29,621 bases of DNA, taken from contig CAJUCC010000049.1 of the NCBI GenBank assembly GCA_910585205.1, positions 1-29,621 on the forward strand, given 5' to 3'. Origin of the DNA: an uncultured Lachnospiraceae bacterium. Its GTDB lineage: Bacteria; Bacillota; Clostridia; Lachnospirales; Lachnospiraceae. Shown piece after piece: positions 8,180-15,431 of this stretch. The notes under the pieces were generated by a model that worked only from the letters and a program-made list of their open reading frames with translations, ran no database searches and had not been told where the DNA came from. Within the stretch, counting starts at the first letter, position 1. Each line of letters starts with the position of its first letter. Position numbers and translations under genes: made by a program.

Positions 8180-9030
8180 TGTTCCACTCCCTGTCCCGCA
8201 TTTGCCGACAATGCCTGCGTCTCCTCCAGCGTCACCGGATAATTTCCGTCGTCTCTGCGCAGGCCAAGCATCCGCGCAAGTTGTGTATATACGGGAGCTT
8301 CCACACCGTATGCCTGCAAATCCGTTCCGGAAAAGAGAGCCGCCGGCGTATCCATGGCGACCAGTTTTCCCTCGTATAAGAGCATAACACGGTCGCTGAA
8401 AGCGGCAATCTGTTCCATATTGTGCTCCGCCATAAAAATCGTAATCCCGTTTCTGCTCAATGCCCGCACGGCTTCGAATACTTCCCTTCGGCCCTGCGGA
8501 TCCAACTGCGACACCGGCTCATCCAGTATCATAACCTCCGGCCGCATTGCCAGAACGCCCGCAATCGCCATCCGCTGCATCTGCCCGCCCGACAGATCAA
8601 ACGGATGCCGGTCGCGGTATGCCGCAATGCGGAGCAGCTCCATTGCCTCCACAATCCGCCGTTTCATCTCCGCCCGGGGCAGCCCCATATTTTCCAGCCC
8701 GAAAGCAATCTCCTCATAGACGGTCAGTTTCGCACCCGTCACCTGATTAAACGGATTCTGAAAGACAATCCCCACCTTTCCGCAGAGACTGTCCGCATCC
8801 GCACTGCGCACTTCCAGATCATCCAACAACAGTTTCCCGCCGTAGGCCCCTTTGTAAAATCCCGGAATCAGCCCTGCAATCGCCTGACACAGACTGCTCT
8901 TGCCGGAACCGTTGGGACCGATAATACCGATCAATTCTCCCGGACTGACCGCAAAGGAAATATCGTCCAGCGCCAGTTTTTCTCTCCCCGGATACCGATA
9001 TTTCAGATGTTCCGCCCTCACATAAGCCAT
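8176..9030 (-). CDS. ecfA: ECF transporter ATPase, canonical
   Basis: The partner ABC ATPase of the ECF importer, 284 residues from the chosen start. Walker A GPNGSGKSS is at 38-46, the intact signature LSGGQ at 146-150, Walker B VMILDE at 166-171, and the switch His203 (AEHN). The start at 9028-9030 (MAYVRAEHLKYRYPG) is preceded by GGAGG at 8 nt. The frame is open to a GTG at 9045, but that would place the ribosome site inside the gene. It overlaps the 3' end of ecfT by 13 bp and the next ATPase by 4 bp. Together with ecfT and the S protein it forms a complete ECF module. Confidence 0.94.
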   Translation of the reverse strand: MAYVRAEHLKYRYPGREKLALDDISFAVSPGELIGIIGPNGSGKSSLCQAIAGLIPGFYKGAYGGKLLLDDLEVRSADADSLCGKVGIVFQNPFNQVTGAKLTVYEEIAFGLENMGLPRAEMKRRIVEAMELLRIAAYRDRHPFDLSGGQMQRMAIAGVLAMRPEVMILDEPVSQLDPQGRREVFEAVRALSRNGITIFMAEHNMEQIAAFSDRVMLLYEGKLVAMDTPAALFSGTDLQAYGVEAPVYTQLARMLGLRRDDGNYPVTLEETQALSANAGQGVEQ

Positions 9031-9794
9031 CGCGCGATCCTCCACACAAAAGCGGCCGCAACCGCCAGCAGGCAGGCCGCCTGCAGCCAGACATCCGCCG
9101 CCGTCTTTGTCTCTTCATTGATGAATGTCTTCTTCCGATGCAGTCCGAATCCCCGCACTTCCAGCGCCAGCGCCCGCTCCTTCGTATTGACCAGCGCGCT
9201 CATAACGACCGGAGAGATCAGCGGCAGAAAAGCTCTGATCCTTGTAAGAAGGTTTCCCTCCGTTTCCATTCCCCGGCTGCGCTGTGCATCGGTGATCGTG
9301 CTCATCGTCTCGGTCATCTGCGGTATAATCTGAAAGATGGATACGAACACATAACCCAGACGGGGCGAAAATCCTCTGCGAATCAGATTTTCGATCAGAT
9401 CAGACGGCTTTGTCGTCAGAATCAGCACACAAAAGCTCAGCAGAATGTTCAGGATATTGATTACGATTGTCAGGGCGAACTGCAGACCTTCTCTGTAAAA
9501 AGTCAGTACGCCCAGCGAAAACGCCACCGTCTCATTGCCCGGCCGGAACATTCCCTGAATGACGACAACCGTCAACAGCACGAAGCCGGATACCCCGATC
9601 ACCGGCAGCGTCCGCCGGAATACTTTGCCGATGAGCAGCAAAATAACACTGCATCCGATCAATCCGATTCCCGCCCCTCTGCTTCCTGTCAGAGCAGGCA
9701 CCAGCAGCGCCGCCAGAATATACAAAAGCTTTGTCTCCGGAGCCGTTTTATTCAGTATTGTCCCCTTATCCTCATATAAACTGATGCTTTTCAA
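9018..9794 (-). CDS. ecfT: ECF transporter transmembrane component EcfT
   Basis: EcfT is the membrane scaffold that couples the ATPases to the substrate-binding S protein. Several hydrophobic segments occupy the N-terminal two thirds. The two Ala-Arg-Gly-type coupling motifs are visible as AQRSRG and, about 50 residues later, ALEVRGFG. I chose a TTG start at 9792-9794 (MKSISLYEDKGTILNK) because AGAGG lies 8 nt before it. A GTG at 9801-9803 would overlap that ribosome site. The gene follows the S component by 76 bp and overlaps the first ATPase gene by 13 bp. The start codon is less certain than the function. Confidence 0.92.
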   Translation of the reverse strand: MKSISLYEDKGTILNKTAPETKLLYILAALLVPALTGSRGAGIGLIGCSVILLLIGKVFRRTLPVIGVSGFVLLTVVVIQGMFRPGNETVAFSLGVLTFYREGLQFALTIVINILNILLSFCVLILTTKPSDLIENLIRRGFSPRLGYVFVSIFQIIPQMTETMSTITDAQRSRGMETEGNLLTRIRAFLPLISPVVMSALVNTKERALALEVRGFGLHRKKTFINEETKTAADVWLQAACLLAVAAAFVWRIARWLM

Positions 9795-9870
9795 ACAAGC
9801 CACCTCTCATCCGCCGAAAATGCAGCGGCATGTTCCCGTACCCGCAGCGCCGCAGTGCAGTCACGATCCG

Positions 9871-10476
9871 TCAATCCAGACTGGAAATCTCGTCTTCTCC
9901 CTGATAAAGACTGCGCAGGCTCTGCGGCAGGCCCTTTCCGATCATATAAACCACAAGCAAAACGGCGACCTTATCCGGTATATCCACGATAATCTCGTCC
10001 ACGGCGGAGGCAGCCAGCGCCGGCATTCCGCCGTTCAGGCACATGGCAAAAGCCGCGTCACCCCAGATATTCCCCGTGGTGCCGCCCCAGAATATCATAT
10101 TGAGCGGCGTGGAGACAGCCACGGCCACCAGTCCCACGATCAGTCCCGATAAAAGCGCTCCCTTCAGATGTTTCATCAGCCCTCTGTGCGCCAGTATCCC
10201 GACCACAATGCCGATCGCAATATTCGTCAGCGCGTACACGGTCGAAATGGGATCCACAGTCAGTCCGTAGATAATATTGTTGACCGCTCCCACAATCGCG
10301 CCCGCAACGGGTCCCGCCATCATCGCCGCCAGGCAGGTGCCGATAGAATCCAGCCACAGCGGCAGTTTCAATACCCCGGCAAACAGCTTGCCCAGATAAT
10401 TGATTCCCACCGCCGCGGGAATCAGTACCAATGTCGCCGTATTCAGCTTCAATGTCCATATATTGCTCTTTTTCAT
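9871..10476 (-). CDS. ECF transporter S component, substrate unassigned
   Basis: A roughly 201-residue integral membrane protein with about six hydrophobic segments, first in an operon with EcfT and two ATPases. It should be the substrate-capture subunit of this importer. The core LKLPLWLDSIGTCLAAMMAG and a following GAIVGAVNNIIYGL are typical of a group of S components whose ligands are mostly unassigned; I cannot name the vitamin or nucleoside. The ATG at 10474-10476 (MKKSNIW) has GAGGAG at 7 nt and is preferred over one 7 codons upstream. No riboswitch is evident in the short leader, so the sequence gives no ligand clue from regulation. Confidence 0.85.
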   Translation of the reverse strand: MKKSNIWTLKLNTATLVLIPAAVGINYLGKLFAGVLKLPLWLDSIGTCLAAMMAGPVAGAIVGAVNNIIYGLTVDPISTVYALTNIAIGIVVGILAHRGLMKHLKGALLSGLIVGLVAVAVSTPLNMIFWGGTTGNIWGDAAFAMCLNGGMPALAASAVDEIIVDIPDKVAVLLVVYMIGKGLPQSLRSLYQGEDEISSLD

Positions 10477-10526
10477 TTTTTCTCTCCTCTTTTGCATATG
10501 TCCGCCGCCTGTACACCGTTATAAAC

Positions 10527-10555
10527 AGTATAGCATGGATACCCCTGTTATTCTA
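10527..10555 (-). promoter_or_regulatory. Promoter of the ECF transporter operon (extended -10)
   Basis: On the minus strand a TGC-TATACT extended -10 element lies at 10527-10535, with only a weak -35 match (TAGAAT) 17 bp upstream. It is the only good promoter between the spermidine-synthase-like gene and the S component, about 45 nt before the start codon. Confidence 0.6.
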
Positions 10556-10569
10556 CAGAAAATGCAATC

Positions 10570-12186
10570 TTATAAATCCCCCTGCCCAAGCCGTTCCAGC
10601 AGTCCGCCGACTCCCTCTTCCTTATAGATCTCTTTATAATATTCCACTTCATCCCCGATCAGGTCGTCGATCACCTGCATGCCAAGCAGTTCCACCGGCG
10701 CTCTGTCATCGGTCATCCGGTAATTTCCCGCCTCATACGCCGTCAGCCCGTCCTGTACCCGCACCATCATGCCCGCCAGTTCCGCATCCGTCAGCGCATC
10801 GATATTGCGCTGCAGCGTATCCATCATCTGCGGGGAATTGGAGGCAAAGAGCTCGCGGTTCGTGGAATAGCCCACATCCACCGTATAGACGTGGGAAAAC
10901 GCGCCGCAGATCGTGTCCGCCAGATATTGGTTGATGTTGCCTTCCTGCCTGCCCCGCATGTTCATATTGACGACCATCACACCGCCTTCCTTCAAATGTT
11001 CGCTGACCATGGTAAAAAATTCAATCGACGACATCTGGAACGGAATCGTAATATCCTGATAGGCGTCCACCATAATCACATCGTATTTTTGGTCTGTCGC
11101 CTGCAAAAAAGCGCGGCCATCATAAGTCGTCACCTCCACATCCTCCGGCAGGCGGAAATACTGCTCTGCCAGTGCGGTGATCTTCTCGTCGATCTCCACG
11201 CCCGCAATTTTCATCTGATCGAAATACCGCATGCACTGTGTCGCATATGTCCCCGTCCCCATGCCGAGAATCAGCACATCCATCTGCTCTTTGGCAGCGA
11301 TGTCCGCCATCAGCGGCGCCGCCATCGCATAGTCATAATACATCCCCGTCAGGCTGTCGTCTTTTTTCAGAATCGACTGCACGCCAAACAGGACATTGGT
11401 GGAAAGGATCACATTGTTTTCATCCTCTTTCACCTGCAGATAATTATAAACGGACTCGCCCTCATAGGTCAGATCGTCCTCCCAGAAAGCAAAACTGTCC
11501 GAGGCGCCGAATATACAGCACACAAGAAAGACAAAAACGGCCGCCCCCGTCCTGATGCCTCCGCGTCTGCAGCTTGCGAAATACAACAGCGACAGCAGCA
11601 ACAGAATTCCTGCAAAAATCAGAAACGTAATGCTCGTCCCGACCGTGGGTATGGTGACAAACGTCGGCAGAAATGTGCCGAGAATGCTGCCGATCGTATT
11701 AAACGCCCCCAGATTGCCCACCATTGTGCCGTTTTCATCCAGAGAGTCCACCGTATATTTCGCCAGGCTCGGCGTCACCGTCCCCAGAAGAAAGAGCGGA
11801 AACACGAACACGACCATGCACGCGGCAAAAGCCGCCCAGATCAGGAAATTGCTGTTAATGGAAAAAATAAGTACCGCGGAAACCGCCAGAATGACATATT
11901 TGCCGACCGCCGGAATCAGGGCGATCCAGACCGCCGCAATCAGAATGCGGCCATACAGTTTATCGGGATCGGGATTTTTGTCCGCCGACCTGCCGCCATA
12001 GATATTGCCGAGTGCCATGGCAATCATAATCGTGCCGATAATAATCGTCCACACAATCTGGGAAGAACTGAAATACGGCGCAAGCAGTCTGCTGGCCCCC
12101 AGCTCCACTGCCATAACCGACATGCCGGCAAAAAACTCTGTCAGATACAGATACAGTTTATTGGATAAAATGCCCGTTTCTTTCAT
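10570..12186 (-). CDS. Membrane protein fused to spermidine-synthase-like methyltransferase fold
   Basis: A 538-residue fusion. Residues 1 to about 205 hold six or so membrane spans (ELGASRLLAPYF in the first is typical of this family), another hydrophobic stretch follows at about 214-228, and the C-terminal half is a Rossmann fold related to spermidine synthase. The SAM-type loop LILGMGTGTY is at 305-314 and an acidic residue ends strand 2 (GVEID). At the active-site position I see VDAYQDITIPFQ (Asp374) rather than the double-aspartate motif of true aminopropyltransferases. Polyamine synthesis is therefore doubtful and the substrate unknown. It overlaps the stop of the AlkD-like gene (ATGA), in an operon with metY. 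Confidence 0.85.
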   Translation of the reverse strand: MKETGILSNKLYLYLTEFFAGMSVMAVELGASRLLAPYFSSSQIVWTIIIGTIMIAMALGNIYGGRSADKNPDPDKLYGRILIAAVWIALIPAVGKYVILAVSAVLIFSINSNFLIWAAFAACMVVFVFPLFLLGTVTPSLAKYTVDSLDENGTMVGNLGAFNTIGSILGTFLPTFVTIPTVGTSITFLIFAGILLLLSLLYFASCRRGGIRTGAAVFVFLVCCIFGASDSFAFWEDDLTYEGESVYNYLQVKEDENNVILSTNVLFGVQSILKKDDSLTGMYYDYAMAAPLMADIAAKEQMDVLILGMGTGTYATQCMRYFDQMKIAGVEIDEKITALAEQYFRLPEDVEVTTYDGRAFLQATDQKYDVIMVDAYQDITIPFQMSSIEFFTMVSEHLKEGGVMVVNMNMRGRQEGNINQYLADTICGAFSHVYTVDVGYSTNRELFASNSPQMMDTLQRNIDALTDAELAGMMVRVQDGLTAYEAGNYRMTDDRAPVELLGMQVIDDLIGDEVEYYKEIYKEEGVGGLLERLGQGDL

Positions 12187-12911
12187 GGTCTCCTCCCACC
12201 AGCCGGCGCCGCGCAGGGCTTTACCCGCAGCGTCCGCAAAAATGCCTTCTGCTCTTTTGTAATCCGGTAACTTTCCACCGCTTTCTGAATCGTCTTGTTA
12301 TGCGTCCAGTCCGCCAGACGCCGCTCCGTCAGATACGGCAAAACGGCGTCATACTGTTTGGCAAGCGCCGTGGCAAAGTACCAGGCGATCATCATATTCA
12401 CATAATATTCCCCGGAACGGATTCCCGCCACCATTTCCGGGTACTCCGGCCGAAAGGCTTCGTCCAGATAAAACCGCATCAGCATCCCGATGCCAAAACG
12501 GACGGTATATGTATGACCGGATGCAATCCATCTGCCGATCGGTGTCAACAGTTCGGGCAGGTGTTTTTTGCATACGCCGGGCGACATCAGATCACAGGTC
12601 GCCCAATTGTCAACCCAGGGAAGAAATGCGTCCAGACAGGCGATACAGGTGTCATAATCTTTTATTCCTTCGATCAGAAAACCATGCAGATTATTTTCCT
12701 CATAACAGGCATGGGGCAGCGTCTGCATAAACGCTGCCGCCTCGCTTGTTTTTCCGAATTGTTTTGCAAATTTCCGCAGCGCGGGCGTGCGGACGCCGAT
12801 CACCGTTTCCTTGTCTATATTGGGGATCAGTCTGCTCTGAAAATCCCGGTATTCCAAATCCTGCAAAGCATACAGTGCTTCCCGCACTGTTTCTTCCACC
12901 GCTGCCGCCAT
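12183..12911 (-). CDS. DNA alkylation repair protein, AlkD-like HEAT-repeat glycosylase
   Basis: A 242-residue all-helical protein of the AlkD family, which removes bulky or cationic alkylated bases from DNA. The residues known as Trp109, Asp113 and Trp187 in Bacillus cereus AlkD appear to correspond to Trp103, Asp107 (in DNWATCD) and Trp177 (in MMIAWYFATAL); the numbering of AlkD is from memory. The chosen start at 12909-12911 (MAAAVEETV) has AGGAGG at 8 nt; the frame is open much further up, but through the tail of metY. It starts 29 bp after metY and its stop overlaps the spermidine-synthase-like gene. A repair role beside methionine synthesis could be chance or could reflect handling of methyl-donor damage. 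Confidence 0.88.
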   Translation of the reverse strand: MAAAVEETVREALYALQDLEYRDFQSRLIPNIDKETVIGVRTPALRKFAKQFGKTSEAAAFMQTLPHACYEENNLHGFLIEGIKDYDTCIACLDAFLPWVDNWATCDLMSPGVCKKHLPELLTPIGRWIASGHTYTVRFGIGMLMRFYLDEAFRPEYPEMVAGIRSGEYYVNMMIAWYFATALAKQYDAVLPYLTERRLADWTHNKTIQKAVESYRITKEQKAFLRTLRVKPCAAPAGGRRP

Positions 12912-12940
12912 CGCCGTTTCCTCCTGTATGCTTCTTCTGC

Positions 12941-14248
12941 TTACTCCACCGCCCGGAACGCTTCTTCCAGATCCTGCAGAATATCGTCGATATGTTCCGT
13001 CCCGATGGACAGGCGGATCGTATTGGGTTTGATCCCCTGATCCAGCAGTTCTTCCTCCGTGCACTGGCTGTGCGTGGTCGTTGCCGGATGAATGACAAGC
13101 GATTTCACGTCCGCCACATTGGCGAGCAGGGAGAACAGTTCCAGATTGTCGATAAAATCTTTCGCCTTCCGCGCGTCTCCCCTGATCTCAAAGGTAAAGA
13201 TGGAACCGCCGCCGTGCGGGAAATATTTCCGGTACAGCGCCTTCTGGTTCTCGTCTTCCGATGCAGCCGGATGATGCACCGTCTCCACCTGCGGATGGTT
13301 TTTGAGAAATTCCACAACCTTCAGCGCATTTTCCACATGCCGCTCCACGCGCAGGGAAAGTGTTTCCAATCCCTGTAAAAGCAAAAAGGCGTTAAACGGC
13401 GAAATGCAGCCGCCCATATCACGCAGTAAAATCGCGCGGATCTTGGTCACAAATGCAGCCGGTCCCGCTGCTTCGGTAAATACCACCCCGTGATAACTCG
13501 TATTCGGCTCCGTCAGAGCCGGGAATTTGCCCGACGCTTTCCAGTCAAATCTGCCGCCGTCCACGATCAGGCCGCCGAGCGTCGTCCCGTGGCCGCCGAT
13601 AAATTTCGTGGCCGAATGCACCACAATATCCGCCCCGTATTCGATCGGCCGCACCAGATACGGCGTGGCAAATGTATTGTCAACGACAAGAGGAATCTCA
13701 TGCGCATGCGCGATCGCGGCTATCGTCTCAATATCCACCACATCGGAATTCGGATTGCCGAGCGTCTCGATAAAAACCGCCTTTGTTTTTTCCGTGATCG
13801 CCGCCTCAATCGCCTTTTCGTCAAATATATCGACAAACGTCGTCTCAATGCCGTATTCCGGCAACGTATGTGCAAGCAGATTATACGTGCCGCCGTAAAT
13901 ATTTTTCGCGGACACAATGTGATCGCCGTTCTGCGCAAGGTTCTGGAACGTATAGGTAATGGCCGCCGCGCCCGAAGCCGTGGCCAGCGCCGCCGCGCCG
14001 CCTTCCAGCGCCGCCGCCCGCCGCTCAAACACATCCTGCGTCGGGTTGGTCAGCCGCCCGTAAATATTGCCCTCCTCGGACAGATCGAATCGCGCCGTGG
14101 CGTGATCGCAGTCGCGGAATACATAGGAAGACGTCTGATAAATGGGCACCGCCCGCGCATCCGTCGCCGGATCGGGCATCTCCTGTCCCACGTGAAGCTG
14201 TAATGTCTCAAACCGAAACGTCCTGTTCTCTCTTGTCACTTTTCCCAT
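12941..14248 (-). CDS. metY: O-acetylhomoserine sulfhydrylase
   Basis: A PLP enzyme of the Cys/Met metabolism family that makes homocysteine from O-acetylhomoserine and sulfide. The length (435 residues) suits MetY rather than the shorter MetB/MetC enzymes. The PLP lysine is Lys215 in SATKFIGGHG, and the YGRLTNPT (63-70) and TLGNPNSDV blocks are conserved in the family. Its own promoter lies upstream (14280-14308), with AGAGGAG 7 nt before the ATG. cysK is immediately upstream, so sulfide can be directed to cysteine or homocysteine. The AlkD-like and spermidine-synthase-like genes follow in the same transcript. Confidence 0.94.
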   Translation of the reverse strand: MGKVTRENRTFRFETLQLHVGQEMPDPATDARAVPIYQTSSYVFRDCDHATARFDLSEEGNIYGRLTNPTQDVFERRAAALEGGAAALATASGAAAITYTFQNLAQNGDHIVSAKNIYGGTYNLLAHTLPEYGIETTFVDIFDEKAIEAAITEKTKAVFIETLGNPNSDVVDIETIAAIAHAHEIPLVVDNTFATPYLVRPIEYGADIVVHSATKFIGGHGTTLGGLIVDGGRFDWKASGKFPALTEPNTSYHGVVFTEAAGPAAFVTKIRAILLRDMGGCISPFNAFLLLQGLETLSLRVERHVENALKVVEFLKNHPQVETVHHPAASEDENQKALYRKYFPHGGGSIFTFEIRGDARKAKDFIDNLELFSLLANVADVKSLVIHPATTTHSQCTEEELLDQGIKPNTIRLSIGTEHIDDILQDLEEAFRAVE

Positions 14249-14279
14249 CCCAATTCTCCTCTTTTCTCTGGCGAATATT

Positions 14280-14308
14280 ACTATAACATGTTCCCCTTAT
14301 TCTGTAAA
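14280..14308 (-). promoter_or_regulatory. Promoter of metY, overlapping the end of cysK
   Basis: Minus-strand -35 TTTACA (14303-14308) lies in the last sense codons of cysK, followed by a 17 bp spacer and -10 TATAGT (14280-14285) with an upstream TG extension. It gives metY and the genes after it a transcript independent of cysK. Confidence 0.75.
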
Positions 14309-15229
14309 CAACGGGGTCGAATAATATCGGTCTCCGGTGTCGGGCAGCAGCGCCACTATGGTCTTTCCCCTGTTTTCCGGCCGCCGCGCGAGCACCATCG
14401 CCGCATGCAGCGCCGCCCCCGAAGAGATTCCCACCAACACGCCTTCCTTTCTGGCCAGCAGTCTGCCCGCAGCAAACGCATCGTCATTTTCCACCGGTAT
14501 AATCTCGTCATAGATGTCCGTGTCCAGCACCGCCGGCACAAAGCCGGCTCCAATGCCCTGGATCTTATGGGGTCCGCCCCTGCCCGTGGACAATACCGGC
14601 GAGGAAGCCGGCTCCACGGCCACAACCTTCACATTCGGTTTCTTTTCCTTTAAAAAGGCGCCCACGCCGGTCAGTGTGCCGCCGGTCCCCACACCGGCGA
14701 CGAAAATATCCACACCGCCGTCCGTATCCTCCCAGATCTCCGGCCCTGTCGTCGCCCTGTGCACCGCCGGATTCGCCGGATTGACAAACTGTCCCGGAAT
14801 ATACGCGCCCGGAATCTCCTTTGCCAGTTCTTCCGCTTTGGCAATGGCGCCGCTCATGCCCTTTGCACCTTCCGTCAGCACCAGCTCCGCCCCATATGCC
14901 TTCAGGATATTGCGCCGCTCCACGCTCATCGTCTCCGGCATTGTCAGGATGATCCGGTATCCTTTCACAGCCGCGATCGAGGCCAGCCCGATCCCCGTAT
15001 TGCCGGAAGTCGGCTCGATAATAACGGATCCTTCCCGCAGCAGTCCCTTCTCCTCCGCATCCTCGATCATCGATCGCGCAACCCGGTCCTTGACACTGCC
15101 CGCGGGGTTAAAATATTCCAGCTTCACCAGCACGGTCGCCTCCAGCCCCAGTTCCCTTTCCACATTGACAACTTCCACCAGCGGCGTATTGCCGATCAGG
15201 CCGAGTGTACCCGAATATATCTTTTTCAT
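14297..15229 (-). CDS. cysK: Cysteine synthase A (O-acetylserine sulfhydrylase)
   Basis: CysK makes cysteine from O-acetylserine and sulfide. In the 310-residue protein the PLP lysine is Lys47 (PAGSVKDR), the substrate loop is PTSGNTGIGLA, the phosphate-binding loop is GVGTGGTLTG, and SSGAALHAA lies near the C-terminus. The length and motif set match CysK/CysM of Firmicutes. The ATG at 15227-15229 has GGAGG at 7 nt; the frame is open 7 codons further but without a ribosome site. A consensus promoter lies about 50 bp upstream. metY follows 48 bp downstream with its own promoter. No T-box or SAM riboswitch is visible in the short leader. Confidence 0.96.
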   Translation of the reverse strand: MKKIYSGTLGLIGNTPLVEVVNVERELGLEATVLVKLEYFNPAGSVKDRVARSMIEDAEEKGLLREGSVIIEPTSGNTGIGLASIAAVKGYRIILTMPETMSVERRNILKAYGAELVLTEGAKGMSGAIAKAEELAKEIPGAYIPGQFVNPANPAVHRATTGPEIWEDTDGGVDIFVAGVGTGGTLTGVGAFLKEKKPNVKVVAVEPASSPVLSTGRGGPHKIQGIGAGFVPAVLDTDIYDEIIPVENDDAFAAGRLLARKEGVLVGISSGAALHAAMVLARRPENRGKTIVALLPDTGDRYYSTPLFTE

Positions 15230-15277
15230 CGCCTTTCCTCCATTCCCCATTAAATCAGTATGAATAATATGTTTCTA

Positions 15278-15306
15278 GTTATACAACGCCTGCCGGGAAA
15301 TGTCAA
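15278..15306 (-). promoter_or_regulatory. Sigma-A promoter of cysK
   Basis: On the minus strand: perfect -35 TTGACA (15301-15306), 17 bp spacer, -10 TATAAC (15278-15283). A 13-bp dyad, TTGTGT-G-ACACAA (15328-15340), sits about 22 bp upstream of the -35 and could be a regulator site, though it also lies next to terminator hairpins of the preceding operon. Confidence 0.85.
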
Positions 15307-15389
15307 TAGAAATTGCGGTCGGAAAGCTTGTGTGACACAAAAAAACGGCCGTCCTGCGCCGCTGTGAAATGCCGGAAGTCCGTCACACG

Positions 15390-15426
15390 CAAAACGGAAC
15401 TGCCCGGTATCCGCAGTTCCGTTTTG
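15390..15426 (-). terminator. Terminator after the DUF4173-type membrane protein gene
   Basis: A perfect 14-bp stem (arms 15390-15403 and 15413-15426, loop 9 nt) just after the stop codon; in minus-strand RNA the second arm ends CCGTTTTG. A weaker GC hairpin followed by seven T lies a little further on (about 15342-15363) and may act as a backup. Confidence 0.85.
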
Positions 15427-15431
15427 TATTC

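Noticed and set aside
10570..12186. Annotation as a true spermidine synthase
   Set aside because: The paired aspartates of the aminopropyltransferase active site are not seen and the N-terminal half is a membrane domain.
15328..15340. 13-bp dyad TTGTGT-G-ACACAA as a cysteine-regulator site for cysK
   Set aside because: It is not close to any consensus I know and lies among terminator hairpins of the preceding operon, so it is mentioned only under the promoter.
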